Shown here piece by piece: positions 9,101 through 15,829 of a stretch of DNA of 25,146 nt. Position 1 is the first letter of the stretch, and each line of letters starts with the position of its first letter. Position numbers and translations under genes: made by a program. The notes under the pieces are model-generated. The model saw only the letters and a program-made list of their open reading frames with translations. It had not been told where the DNA came from and searched no databases. This stretch comes from CAJXNP01 sp050305935 (lineage in GTDB: Bacteria; Bacteroidota; Bacteroidia; Cytophagales; Cyclobacteriaceae): the NCBI GenBank assembly GCA_050305935.1, contig JBNLGG010000060.1, forward strand, positions 1 through 25,146, read 5' to 3'.

Positions 9101-11271
9101 CGTTATTGGCAGTTTTTAGAAATTTAAACCCCAAAGGAGTCCTGTCAGACGATGGTTTCGCTCTAAGACATGAGCAGGTGCTTCCCCATAGGTATTTCAG
9201 GTTTATGACGACTGAGGACATAAATAATGACGGAAAACCGGATTTATTGGCTTCTGAATATAATACCGATTTTTTTTCGATCATTGTAAATAATAGCCAA
9301 CCTGGTGTATTTGATTTTCAAGAAAGCTTTATTCAGGACACCATCAGTGGAAGGTACTCAAATTATGTTGCGCAAGATCTCAATCATGATGGCTGGAAGG
9401 ACATAACTGCCTATTCACATTATGACACGGATAAAATAGTGGTTTTTGATAATAGGGGACAGGACATTTCTCAATTAAAACCTGTGATTGCAGCAGATGG
9501 AAACATCCTTCGATCGATACAGCCCGGGGATGTTAACGGGGATGGCAAGGTAGATTTATTGGTTGGGGACTACGATGGCAGGTTTATATTCTTAAAAAAC
9601 AACACCGAAAACGGGCTGGCAATTACCGACTCGTCCCTGGTACTCTTTGAGCACTATGGCATCAATGAAAATAAAGATGAGGTGGTGTCGCAAGTTATCC
9701 TCACAGACCTGAATGGAGATGGTCGGCCCGAGGTTATCAATAATCTCCGCTATAGTTTTTATCCCTATAAAGGAAATCAGATTGAAATCTGGCAGAATAC
9801 TCCAAATGATTGTTTGGATCCCTCGCTAATTACCGTTTCAGTTAAAAGGAACGGCGCTACCATCCATTTACCTGCGAATACAACCATCGAAGATTTTGAG
9901 ATCGAATATGCCTCTATTAACTCAACGAATTGGCGCCGGCTTAATACGTTATCGCTAAGCAACCTTCCGGCAGGCGCGTCCTATAAGCTCAGGGCACGAG
10001 CAACTTGTTATTTAGGGTTTACCGGGTATCATTTTATCGAGTTCACCACCGAATGTGTAGCTCTGGAAACCTTTCAAATTAGTGATGTACAGATCGATCA
10101 GGTGACATATGAGGCATCAGGACTGAGTGATTTTGAAGTCCAGTATTCTGTCGGCGGCGAAGACATCTGGGTCACTGCCGGACGTTTTGATAATCAGATT
10201 ACGGGTCTATTGCCAGGCACCTTGTACGATCTACGATACAGAGGGCGATGTTATACACCCACTGAATTTAATTATCTTCAATTTACTACTCTCTGTCCAA
10301 CCATTGGAACGATAACGATTAAGGAGTTGACCTACAATAGCGCAACAGTTAGCGCTCCCGACCATTACGCAGGTGAGCCAATATTTGAATACAGTGAAGA
10401 TTCCATCTCGTGGGATATATTGGATTCATCAAACACATTGAATGGCCTTATTCCCGGGAAAAAATATTTTGTGCGCGGTAAGCTGGGATGTACCAATATC
10501 CACTCTGAATATATCTATACTTCGTTTATCACACCATGTCCAAGAGTTTCTGCTTTAACGGTTCAATCCATTACCCCATTTTCTGCGAATCTGGTTTGGC
10601 AGGATGAATCCGAAACAGACAGTTATGTGATTACCTATGCGACGATAGATGGACCAGCCAGAACGGTTGAGACCAATGCAAGATCTGTGTTGATCCATGA
10701 TTTATCTCCCGGCACCACCTATTTAGTCACCGTAGCTCCAATATGTATCAATACCTTAAATGTCAACACAAGGTTCTTTAACACCGAGTGCTATACGCCA
10801 TTTAATGTAAATGTTCATGATATTACCTATACCTCTGCATCGCTTTCATGGGAGAGCAATTATAGTGGTGCTCCCTATTTGGTGGATTATTCCATCACAG
10901 GAAGCAATGATTGGACTACCAAGGAAACCACCACAACAGATCTGGTGCTAAATGACTTAAGGCCCGGGACAAGCTACGATATCAGGGTTCATATCCATTG
11001 CGAGAGTGTGACAGAACCTTTTGTATCAACCAAAATGGAAACCAGCTTGTATGAAGAGACTGTGGTGGCTCCTAACCCGACAGAAAATATTATCACGATA
11101 TATCCGTCCAAAAACTTAATTGGCAATCCTTTTATGATCTATGATGACACAGGTAGGAAGGTAGCCGACGGGTTGTTACAGGGTTACTCCTTTGATTTTT
11201 CTACCTTTCCATCAGGCACTTACATTATCAAAATAGATGGGGAACACACCATGAAGATCATTCGGAAGTAG
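6166..11271 (+). CDS. secreted M4 (thermolysin-family) metalloprotease with fibronectin-like, IPT/TIG and FG-GAP repeats and T9SS type A sorting domain
   Basis: A 1701-residue secreted zinc protease. A signal peptide (1-21, ending AYA) is followed by an FTP/PepSY propeptide region (about 50-215). The M4 catalytic domain spans about 220-550: HEFTH at 374-378 gives zinc ligands H374 and H378 and catalytic E375; GALNES supplies the third ligand E398, exactly 20 residues after H378 as in thermolysin; and GGVHINSG supplies H461 in the place of the thermolysin active-site histidine. Two fibronectin-like modules (about 553-740) and an IPT/TIG domain (about 743-825) follow. Seven FG-GAP/VCBS calcium-loop repeats come next, with D-x-(D/N)-x-(D/N)-G cores near 858, 912, 959, 1018, 1071, 1121 and 1181. 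Five degenerate fibronectin-like modules, each starting around a Cys (about 1215-1625), precede a type A T9SS sorting domain (about 1632-1701; APNPTEN, YDDTGRKV, PSGTYIIKI). The start codon overlaps the preceding stop as TAATG. The enzyme should be active and self-processed; its substrate is unknown. Confidence 0.92.
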   Translation: MEKHLVLFLVCSSIFFGNAYAQQPLSATQQAARSSQNGIVKTYYPKDRVYEAPRALEFAEQTVTYNDLQANFHETLTIPETFTFTETESSLDNIGMRHHFWQQNYQDIPIKGLGYRIHERNGYITAVNGKAVTKISLEGVSTSISERDAFKIAVEHLQTNDTIFRTGEKLIVSKDYTYSPGSFAVAYQFDIDVSLIERWRISVDAQSGQIINQESLVKSCLGPPPPQYGNGTGLTNYYGTKTIKVDLNDNGSSTLNGQSANGGRFGVRDFGNKNPLLLAFFPNETHGPIISSSNNNYISVRQQAAVSVQWAVEQTFEYYFTEHNRNSFNNGGKYINSYVHVGDDYDNAFWTGKLLAFGDGSNNNPPVELDVVSHEFTHGVTQYEAALIYRNESGALNESFSDIFSKAVEFNTLGDEASWQMAVHFRPGGIRDLSYPNHKSQPDTYRGDYWYNGYEDNGGVHINSGVQNFWFYLLCEGGSGINDKEVSYSIDPIGMDTTVNIAYRNLNEYLISTSDYLDCRIGSLLATADLYGKDSKAYEEVDKAWDAVGVIDEPIITGLNIFDITATTVKLNGSLLPRGATVSYHFEYGTTTAYGSSTLAKEYNGTVEDTITGLQSETKYYIRLVAINENGSSFASREFTTISLAPLVNIKHTVDVTDSSAILYGRVNPNSRATSFYFAYGSTSAMELSTPSFPLPDTTEYLDVSAHVTGLLSRETYFYKLVATNDFASSATDSVSFFTALKPVVSSFTPVVAMVGEEITITGMRFNPIADQNIVWFGSSRGTVLSGSTSELKVEVPQGASFGPVIVLDTESGLSAESVIEFVPTYSGDFDRGGYQLRATYNDFTVSKSNVNQLAVRDMDGDGRPDIVASHIDGITIFQNINTGEDISNESFIPANIPINVSFYFLSLVDLDGNGLSDVVGYNQEGLRIYPNFSVPGYIYFGVPVDVPIGNWRNYQFKDFDDDGHIDFACTGYISADSSLLAVFRNLNPKGVLSDDGFALRHEQVLPHRYFRFMTTEDINNDGKPDLLASEYNTDFFSIIVNNSQPGVFDFQESFIQDTISGRYSNYVAQDLNHDGWKDITAYSHYDTDKIVVFDNRGQDISQLKPVIAADGNILRSIQPGDVNGDGKVDLLVGDYDGRFIFLKNNTENGLAITDSSLVLFEHYGINENKDEVVSQVILTDLNGDGRPEVINNLRYSFYPYKGNQIEIWQNTPNDCLDPSLITVSVKRNGATIHLPANTTIEDFEIEYASINSTNWRRLNTLSLSNLPAGASYKLRARATCYLGFTGYHFIEFTTECVALETFQISDVQIDQVTYEASGLSDFEVQYSVGGEDIWVTAGRFDNQITGLLPGTLYDLRYRGRCYTPTEFNYLQFTTLCPTIGTITIKELTYNSATVSAPDHYAGEPIFEYSEDSISWDILDSSNTLNGLIPGKKYFVRGKLGCTNIHSEYIYTSFITPCPRVSALTVQSITPFSANLVWQDESETDSYVITYATIDGPARTVETNARSVLIHDLSPGTTYLVTVAPICINTLNVNTRFFNTECYTPFNVNVHDITYTSASLSWESNYSGAPYLVDYSITGSNDWTTKETTTTDLVLNDLRPGTSYDIRVHIHCESVTEPFVSTKMETSLYEETVVAPNPTENIITIYPSKNLIGNPFMIYDDTGRKVADGLLQGYSFDFSTFPSGTYIIKIDGEHTMKIIRK

Positions 11272-11395
11272 GTTGCGGAGACTATTTTCTTTCCATTCGA
11301 CCCTTCCACTATCCATCGCATTCACAAAAGCATTTCTTCTTCCTATTCCCACCATCATCTCTCTGTTTTTCAGTGGTTTCCTTCCATCATATTGC

Positions 11396-11403
11396 TATCT
11401 TTG
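11396..11403 (+). promoter_or_regulatory. putative -7 element (TATCTTTG) for the DUF1080/Gfo operon
   Basis: TATCTTTG matches the Bacteroidota sigma-factor -7 consensus TAnnTTTG exactly and lies 41 bases before the ATG at 11445, implying a leader of about 35 bases. A convincing -33 TTTG is not present at the usual 19-21 base spacing; only a T-rich stretch is there. An 8-base motif with two free positions occurs by chance fairly often, so the confidence is moderate. Confidence 0.5.
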
Positions 11404-11444
11404 ACTAAGAACCTCCAAGGGCTTTTTTACTTAAAAGCATCAAA

Positions 11445-12200
11445 ATGAAAAGATACCTGAGCATAGTTATATTGATTTTGATGATTTCCTCCTGTGTAAA
11501 AACATCAAAACTGGAAAATGAAGAGTGGATACAGCTTTTTGACGGCACTTCACTTGAAGGATGGCGTGCCTATAATGGTGATCAGCTTCCTCCGGGATGG
11601 ACCATCAAAGAGGGTGAATTGACCTTTGACACAGAATTAGGCATGGAGCAGGATTACACCGGCGGGATTGATATCATCTATGGCCTGGAAGAGTTTGATA
11701 ACTTCGAATTGTACCTGGAATGGAAATTGCCGGAAGGAGGGAACAGCGGTATTTTTTATCATGTGAAGGAAGGTTATGCCAGCCCGGCAGACATTTGTCC
11801 CGAATACCAGTTGATAGACGATGCCAACTATGCCCGCATTCACGACATCACCGAGTACAATACAAGCGTCGGTTTTGAAAACCCCTCGCAGCTTCATCCC
11901 CTGCAAAAAACCGGAGCCGACTATGCCATGTATCCGGCGGACGAAGAGCAAAAGGTCCTCCATCCGGTAGGAGAGTGGAATACCACAAGGATCATATTTA
12001 CCCCGGAAAAAGCCGAGTATTGGCTTAACGAGAAGAAAGTCGTCTCCTTTGTTCCCTGGTCAGACGATTGGTACCAAAGGAAGAATTCGGGCAAATGGAA
12101 AGATGCTCCTGATTATGGGAAATTCAAATCCGGATACATAGGCCTTCAGGACCATGCAAGTCCGATTTGGTTCAGAAACATTAAGATTAAAAAACTTTAA
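11445..12200 (+). CDS. DUF1080 lipoprotein, probable 3-keto-disaccharide/glycoside hydrolase
   Basis: A 251-residue lipoprotein. The N-terminus has a basic start, a hydrophobic core and a lipobox ending ISSC, with C17 as the lipidated residue. The remainder is one DUF1080 (3-keto-disaccharide hydrolase, concanavalin-like jelly roll) domain: WIQLFDGTSLEGW at its beginning, GGNSGIFYHV, EYQLIDD, YWLNEKKVV and the closing GYIGLQDH..PIWFRNIKIKKL strand, all in the family's normal order and length. Members characterised in Bacteroidota act after a C3-oxidising dehydrogenase and cleave 3-keto-glycosides by elimination and hydration rather than ordinary hydrolysis. The next gene, 11 bases downstream, encodes a suitable oxidoreductase, which supports that role. 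The glycoside acted on cannot be read from the sequence. Confidence 0.88.
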   Translation: MKRYLSIVILILMISSCVKTSKLENEEWIQLFDGTSLEGWRAYNGDQLPPGWTIKEGELTFDTELGMEQDYTGGIDIIYGLEEFDNFELYLEWKLPEGGNSGIFYHVKEGYASPADICPEYQLIDDANYARIHDITEYNTSVGFENPSQLHPLQKTGADYAMYPADEEQKVLHPVGEWNTTRIIFTPEKAEYWLNEKKVVSFVPWSDDWYQRKNSGKWKDAPDYGKFKSGYIGLQDHASPIWFRNIKIKKL

Positions 12201-12211
12201 AAAGCACCGCC

Positions 12212-13549
12212 ATGAAAAAAAGAGAATTCCTTAAAACTACTGCCCTCATAGCTTCCGGAATAACCCTTTTTCCATCTTTCATTTCTAATGTTAATGAATC
12301 AAAGCGACTGAGAACAGCCCATATCGGTCTCGGTTTTCAGGGAATGGAGGATCTGCGGGATATTTCGTCTCATAAACTCGTAGACGTGGTGGCGCTGTGC
12401 GACGTGGATGCGGACAATGTAGCTGAGGCAATGAAAAAACATCCGAGGGGAAAGGTTTATTCGGACTACCGGAAGATGTTTGAGGAGATGAGCAATGAGA
12501 TCGATGCGGTGGTGGTGGCCACCCCTGATCACCATCACGAACCGGCGTCCATGATGGCGATGGAAAGGAATAAGGCGGTCTATTGTCAAAAACCTTTGAC
12601 CCACCACGTGTCGGAAGCCCGTGCAATGAAAAAGATGGCGGAAGAAAAGAAGCTGGTCACGCAGATGGGAATCCAGGTTCATTCATTTTATGATTATAAA
12701 CTGGCTACTTTGCTTATCCAGGACGGAATCATTGGTAAGGTACGCAGGGTGCATGCCTGGTCACCCAAAAACTGGGGCTATGACGGGCCGAAACCCGAAG
12801 GAAGCGATCCTATCCCAAAATCCCTGGACTGGAATCTTTGGCAGGGACCGGCTCCCAAAAGACCTTACAAAAAGGATTTTTACCATCCCGGCAATTGGCG
12901 AAAAATCATGGATTACGGCTGTGGCACCCTTGGAGACATGGGCGTACACATTTTTGATACGCCCTACAACGCACTGGCGCTTGATGTTCCTCTGACGATC
13001 ACGAACAGTTGCCGTGAGCCCAACGGGTTTGGCTTCCCTGAAAAAAACAAAGTGACTTATGAATTTCCGGGCACCAAGTACACTACAGATAAACTGACGT
13101 GGATTTGGTACGATGGGGAGGGAGCACCGACCTATGATGAAGAACTATTAATGCCGAAAGATGGCCCCTTACCCGATCAAGGGGCACTGTTCGTAGGTGA
13201 GAAAGGCCGTTTGTTGCTGCCTCATTTTATGGAACTTCCCAAGCTCATTGTCAACAGCAGGTACAGGGAGCTGGATGCCGCGCAAATCGAAAAATACAAA
13301 CTCGGCACACCGGTCCGAAATTACGAATCCGAAGGTCCAAAGCACTATCATCAGTTTGTCGATTCCTGCCTGGGGGAAGACACTACCACAGCCCCGTTTT
13401 CTTATGCTTCAAGGCTGACGGAAACCATTTTGTTGGGTGTCATTGCCGGACGATTTCCAAACCAAACCCTGCACTGGGATGCTGAAAAAGCCCAATTCGC
13501 TGAGGCGGAAGCGAATCAGTATTTGGACGGAGTGTATAGGGAGTATTAG
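12212..13549 (+). CDS. exported Gfo/Idh/MocA family NAD(P)-dependent oxidoreductase
   Basis: A 445-residue protein with an N-terminal export signal (KKREFLK, then a hydrophobic stretch, to about residue 26). It resembles a twin-arginine signal with Lys-Arg in place of Arg-Arg; Tat export would suit a cofactor-loaded enzyme. The Rossmann fold follows with GLGFQG (39-44) and an acidic CDVD strand end near residue 70. The family's catalytic lysine is K127 in a QKPLTHH motif (usually EKP), and DMGVH (242-246) supplies the conserved Asp/His pair of the substrate domain. The C-terminal half has the large beta-sheet domain and the GR(F/x)PN-type ending common to secreted Bacteroidota members. In the same operon as the DUF1080 lipoprotein, it most likely oxidises a sugar hydroxyl (C3) reversibly so that the partner can cleave the glycosidic bond. 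The substrate is unknown. Confidence 0.9.
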   Translation: MKKREFLKTTALIASGITLFPSFISNVNESKRLRTAHIGLGFQGMEDLRDISSHKLVDVVALCDVDADNVAEAMKKHPRGKVYSDYRKMFEEMSNEIDAVVVATPDHHHEPASMMAMERNKAVYCQKPLTHHVSEARAMKKMAEEKKLVTQMGIQVHSFYDYKLATLLIQDGIIGKVRRVHAWSPKNWGYDGPKPEGSDPIPKSLDWNLWQGPAPKRPYKKDFYHPGNWRKIMDYGCGTLGDMGVHIFDTPYNALALDVPLTITNSCREPNGFGFPEKNKVTYEFPGTKYTTDKLTWIWYDGEGAPTYDEELLMPKDGPLPDQGALFVGEKGRLLLPHFMELPKLIVNSRYRELDAAQIEKYKLGTPVRNYESEGPKHYHQFVDSCLGEDTTTAPFSYASRLTETILLGVIAGRFPNQTLHWDAEKAQFAEAEANQYLDGVYREY

Positions 13550-13554
13550 GGTAA

Positions 13555-13570
13555 AATGGTGACAGCCATT
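13555..13570. terminator. weak bidirectional stem-loop between convergent genes
   Basis: AATGG-TGACAG-CCATT sits in the 29-base gap between the oxidoreductase stop and the convergent lipoprotein gene. The stem is only 5 base pairs and no clear T-run follows on either strand, so the terminator call rests mainly on position. Confidence 0.2.
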
Positions 13571-13578
13571 GTCTTTCA

Positions 13579-14361
13579 TTATTCATCTTTTTCCGGTAAT
13601 AAAAACCGGTCGGTGATAAGAAAATTTAACCCAAGGTGAATATAACGACTGTAATACGGCTCAAAGTCTTCCACGTTGGAACTTTGATAACTGAAACTTG
13701 AGGACCCGTACTGGAAATCCACCTTGACATATTTGTATCCAAGCCTAATTGTAATCCCAGGCTCCAGCACCAGTGTATTCTTTTTTTTATAAAAAAAATT
13801 TCGGACCTCAAACTGCTCGGATGCGTCAATTAGTTGGTAGTCACTGTACAAATAGGAAATGTAGGAAATCCTTGGAGTGAAGGCGACATCGATTACTTTA
13901 TGTGAAATGCCAATGGTTGGTTGGATATATGTCTTTAACAGATGAGTATCGATATATTCGCTCTCCCGATTATTCTTAATAGTCATATACCCAACACCAC
14001 CTATGATTTCTGCTGCTCCCATTTCTTCATTTCCAAAAACTGTGTAACAACCAACTCCCAATTCCACATAGGAGCCCTTTCCATTCCAGTTATTGCCGTC
14101 GTTGTTATTATTACTATGATTCAGATAGGAAGCTGTCAAAACGGTATGATCGCTTGCCGAGGTGGCGAATCCCAGGGCAATGCCTTCACCGAACTCTCCG
14201 GTGGATGGATTGTGTGATTCACTATAGCCTGCTGTGATATTCACCTCTCCCTGCTTATGGAATAAAGGTGCATTGTATGACACATTTGAATACATAGTTG
14301 GTGAGCAGCCATACATACACATCAGGCATGCTGCGAAGAAGGGAGCCAAAAGGGTTTTCAT
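13579..14361 (-). CDS. lipoprotein with predicted outer-membrane beta-barrel features, function unknown
   Basis: A 260-residue protein. The N-terminus has a hydrophobic stretch ending in MYGC, making C19 the probable lipidated cysteine. The remainder shows alternating polar/hydrophobic strands with repeated aromatic and glycine positions (VNITAGYSES, YVELGVGCYTVF, EIIGGVGYMTI, ISYISYLYSDYQL, LVLEPGITIRLGYKYVKVDFQYGSSSF, YIHLGLNFLI). This is the pattern of a small, perhaps 8- to 12-stranded, outer-membrane barrel seen in many uncharacterised Bacteroidota proteins. I do not recognise a family. It is a single gene on the minus strand, with a 540-base spacer upstream. The start ATG (14359-14361) has no obvious Shine-Dalgarno sequence. 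Confidence 0.72.
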   Translation of the reverse strand: MKTLLAPFFAACLMCMYGCSPTMYSNVSYNAPLFHKQGEVNITAGYSESHNPSTGEFGEGIALGFATSASDHTVLTASYLNHSNNNNDGNNWNGKGSYVELGVGCYTVFGNEEMGAAEIIGGVGYMTIKNNRESEYIDTHLLKTYIQPTIGISHKVIDVAFTPRISYISYLYSDYQLIDASEQFEVRNFFYKKKNTLVLEPGITIRLGYKYVKVDFQYGSSSFSYQSSNVEDFEPYYSRYIHLGLNFLITDRFLLPEKDE

Positions 14362-14471
14362 AGCGTAATGGTTTCAGCTACGGAATTTAGCTATTAACTA
14401 ATTTTGTAACAATAGATGATGAATCAATAATCATTACTCTTCTTTAGAGCTATATTTTTGCTAAATCTCCA

Positions 14472-14490
14472 TTTCGTTTCAAAAACGAAA
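14472..14490. repeat. perfect hairpin TTTCGTTT-CAA-AAACGAAA
   Basis: An 8-base perfect stem with a 3-base loop. It lies 9 bases before the next inverted repeat. No T-run follows on the plus strand, so it is not a standard terminator. Confidence 0.5.
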
Positions 14491-14499
14491 GAGGACTTC

Positions 14500-14542
14500 C
14501 ATTCTCCTTCTACTTGCTATCGTTTTCGATCGAAGGAGAATG
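14500..14542. repeat. 11-base perfect inverted repeat CATTCTCCTTC / GAAGGAGAATG
   Basis: The arms at 14500-14510 and 14532-14542 are exact reverse complements with a 21-base spacer. The spacer itself ends in a small hairpin ATCG-TTTT-CGAT (14519-14530). The right arm contains AAGGAG next to an ATG at 14540, too close to act as a normal ribosome binding site. It could be a structured RNA, an operator or a remnant of a repeat element. Confidence 0.5.
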
Positions 14543-14816
14543 AATGATAACCTAAAAAAAGCTAAAGTTGATCAACCACGATCCGGCCTGAAAACTCAAA
14601 CGAGGTATAAAAAGCTAGGTCATTTTGACAAAGGATGGGATGCCTGCTTATCCGTTTTACCAAATTATTTAAACAGTGAAGTCACCGAACCCAGGGGTTT
14701 ATTGCTTGGGATTATGCAAGTTCCAGATTGAATCCTATAATCGAAAGCAAAGATTCTTCGCCCCAACTAATTAGGAAGCAGTGGTTTCGAAGTCTCGGTA
14801 ACGAAAGGAATAAACC

Positions 14817-14881
14817 GTCGCCCAGATCCGCCGTTTTTCACCGGTGGAGGGGAGGCGGACCAGAGTCTATGCCCGGGTGAC
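14817..14881 (-). terminator. imperfect GC-rich stem downstream of the 14901 gene
   Basis: TCCGCC (14827-14832) pairs with GGCGGA (14854-14859), with an outer GTCGCCC/GGGTGAC pairing (14817-14823 with 14875-14881, one wobble) and a CACCGGTG palindrome in the loop. It begins about 20 bases past the stop of the minus-strand gene. No strong U-tract follows, so a terminator is only one reading. Confidence 0.3.
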
Positions 14882-14900
14882 ATTAAAAATAAAGAACCTT

Positions 14901-15518
14901 TCAATAATTCACCACCAATCGATCTACCAATGCAAAACCACAGTCTTCAGCCGGCTGAAAAAGATAGACTAACCTCAGACATAATTTGCCATTCGGATCT
15001 TTTACTGAAAAATACATTTTAATGTCTTCAATCATGTCTACTGCCAGCCGATCCTGCTCATCGCATTTGGTGACAAATGCCAGGTACTTTAGCCAGTATT
15101 GTACTTCCGGTTGCTGTCTTTCCTCTTCATGCAACAGCAAATGAAAGAAATCTTCAGGTTCTTCCGGTGGATCCTCATCCAGGTTCCAGGACAAGCAGTT
15201 CGTAAGGGTGATAATCGCTTTATCATAGTGGTCATATAGGGTAGAATCCACTAACTCGCAATTTCCCTTGTATTCACCCAGGTTATGTGTATCCTTTGTC
15301 ACCTTGAATTTTAGTGCATGTTGCCATGTTTTTAAACTGATTTCTACCATTTCTAGTGCCTCTCTATTCGGAAAAATCTTGACTTTCGTAGGCAAAGCAT
15401 CGTTTGGATCAAGAAAGACCCTCGGGGTACAAAAGGACATTCCGATAAGGATGAAAAAGAGGATGAACCACAAATATTGGAGACGCATAAACAACCGTAT
15501 CTGCTTTAAAAGTGTCAT
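14901..15518 (-). CDS. hypothetical protein with signal sequence or lipoprotein-like N-terminus
   Basis: I do not recognise a family. From the ATG at 15516-15518 the protein has 205 residues; a TTG one codon earlier is also in frame, and an ATG at 15486-15488 would give a tighter signal peptide. The N-terminus is basic, then strongly hydrophobic (YLWFILFFILIGMSFC), with a Cys in a lipobox-like position, so a lipoprotein or membrane-anchored protein is likely. The mature part is acidic and soluble, with several cysteines, an EDPPEEPEDFFHLLLHEEE stretch that is probably helical, and no catalytic motif that I know. It is divergent from the transglutaminase-like gene across a 311-base spacer with repeated AAAGTTA sites, so the two may share regulation. 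Confidence 0.65.
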   Translation of the reverse strand: MTLLKQIRLFMRLQYLWFILFFILIGMSFCTPRVFLDPNDALPTKVKIFPNREALEMVEISLKTWQHALKFKVTKDTHNLGEYKGNCELVDSTLYDHYDKAIITLTNCLSWNLDEDPPEEPEDFFHLLLHEEERQQPEVQYWLKYLAFVTKCDEQDRLAVDMIEDIKMYFSVKDPNGKLCLRLVYLFQPAEDCGFALVDRLVVNY

Positions 15519-15600
15519 CAAGCTACTTCATTGAGATTATAAATTCCAAACATCTCCTAAGAAAGTGAACAGATGTGCGAACTCATACGCTCAACTCCAA

Positions 15601-15645
15601 AAAGTTAAACGGTTAACTTTCTAAAGTTGACCGTATGTAAAGTTA
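15601..15645. promoter_or_regulatory. cluster of AAAGTTA half-sites in a divergent spacer
   Basis: AAAGTTAA-ACGG-TTAACTTT (15601-15620) is a perfect 8-base inverted repeat. Further direct copies are AAAGTTG (15623-15629, itself pairing with the preceding AACTTT) and AAAGTTA (15639-15645). The cluster lies between two divergent genes, where a transcription factor operator would be expected. The regulator is unknown. Confidence 0.45.
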
Positions 15646-15829
15646 TTGGCAGGCTTTCGGGATCAAGCAGCTGTTATTACCTGAACAATCTTTTTTGAAT
15701 AATCTCAGTTTATTTTGTTATTTGTTCTGGTAAGGTTTTAAAAGAATGGCGACCAGAACCCAATTAATTTTTCCCAGTCCCAAAAAAAACGATCAGGTAT
15801 TTTTTAACCCGGATAAAATTCTCCCAAAC

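Larger units (their letters stand above)
14362..14900. other. 539-base intergenic spacer rich in hairpins
   Basis: This spacer lies upstream of the barrel lipoprotein gene and downstream of the gene at 14901. It contains three inverted repeats, listed separately, and a plus-strand TAATTTTG at 14399-14406 that matches TAnnTTTG. A 63-codon plus-strand frame (14540-14731) begins inside the second inverted repeat; I do not recognise its product and do not call it a gene. A small non-coding RNA on the plus strand is possible. Confidence 0.4.

Noticed and set aside
12291..12682. Two overlapping minus-strand open frames of 111 and 127 codons
   Set aside because: They are antisense to the Gfo/Idh/MocA Rossmann region; the translations are low-complexity (Pro/Ser- or His/Arg-rich) and the forward product is convincing.
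14540..14731. 63-codon plus-strand open frame in the hairpin-rich spacer
   Set aside because: No recognisable product; the ATG sits inside an inverted repeat with AAGGAG too close to it. It could still be a small protein, but the sequence gives no positive support.
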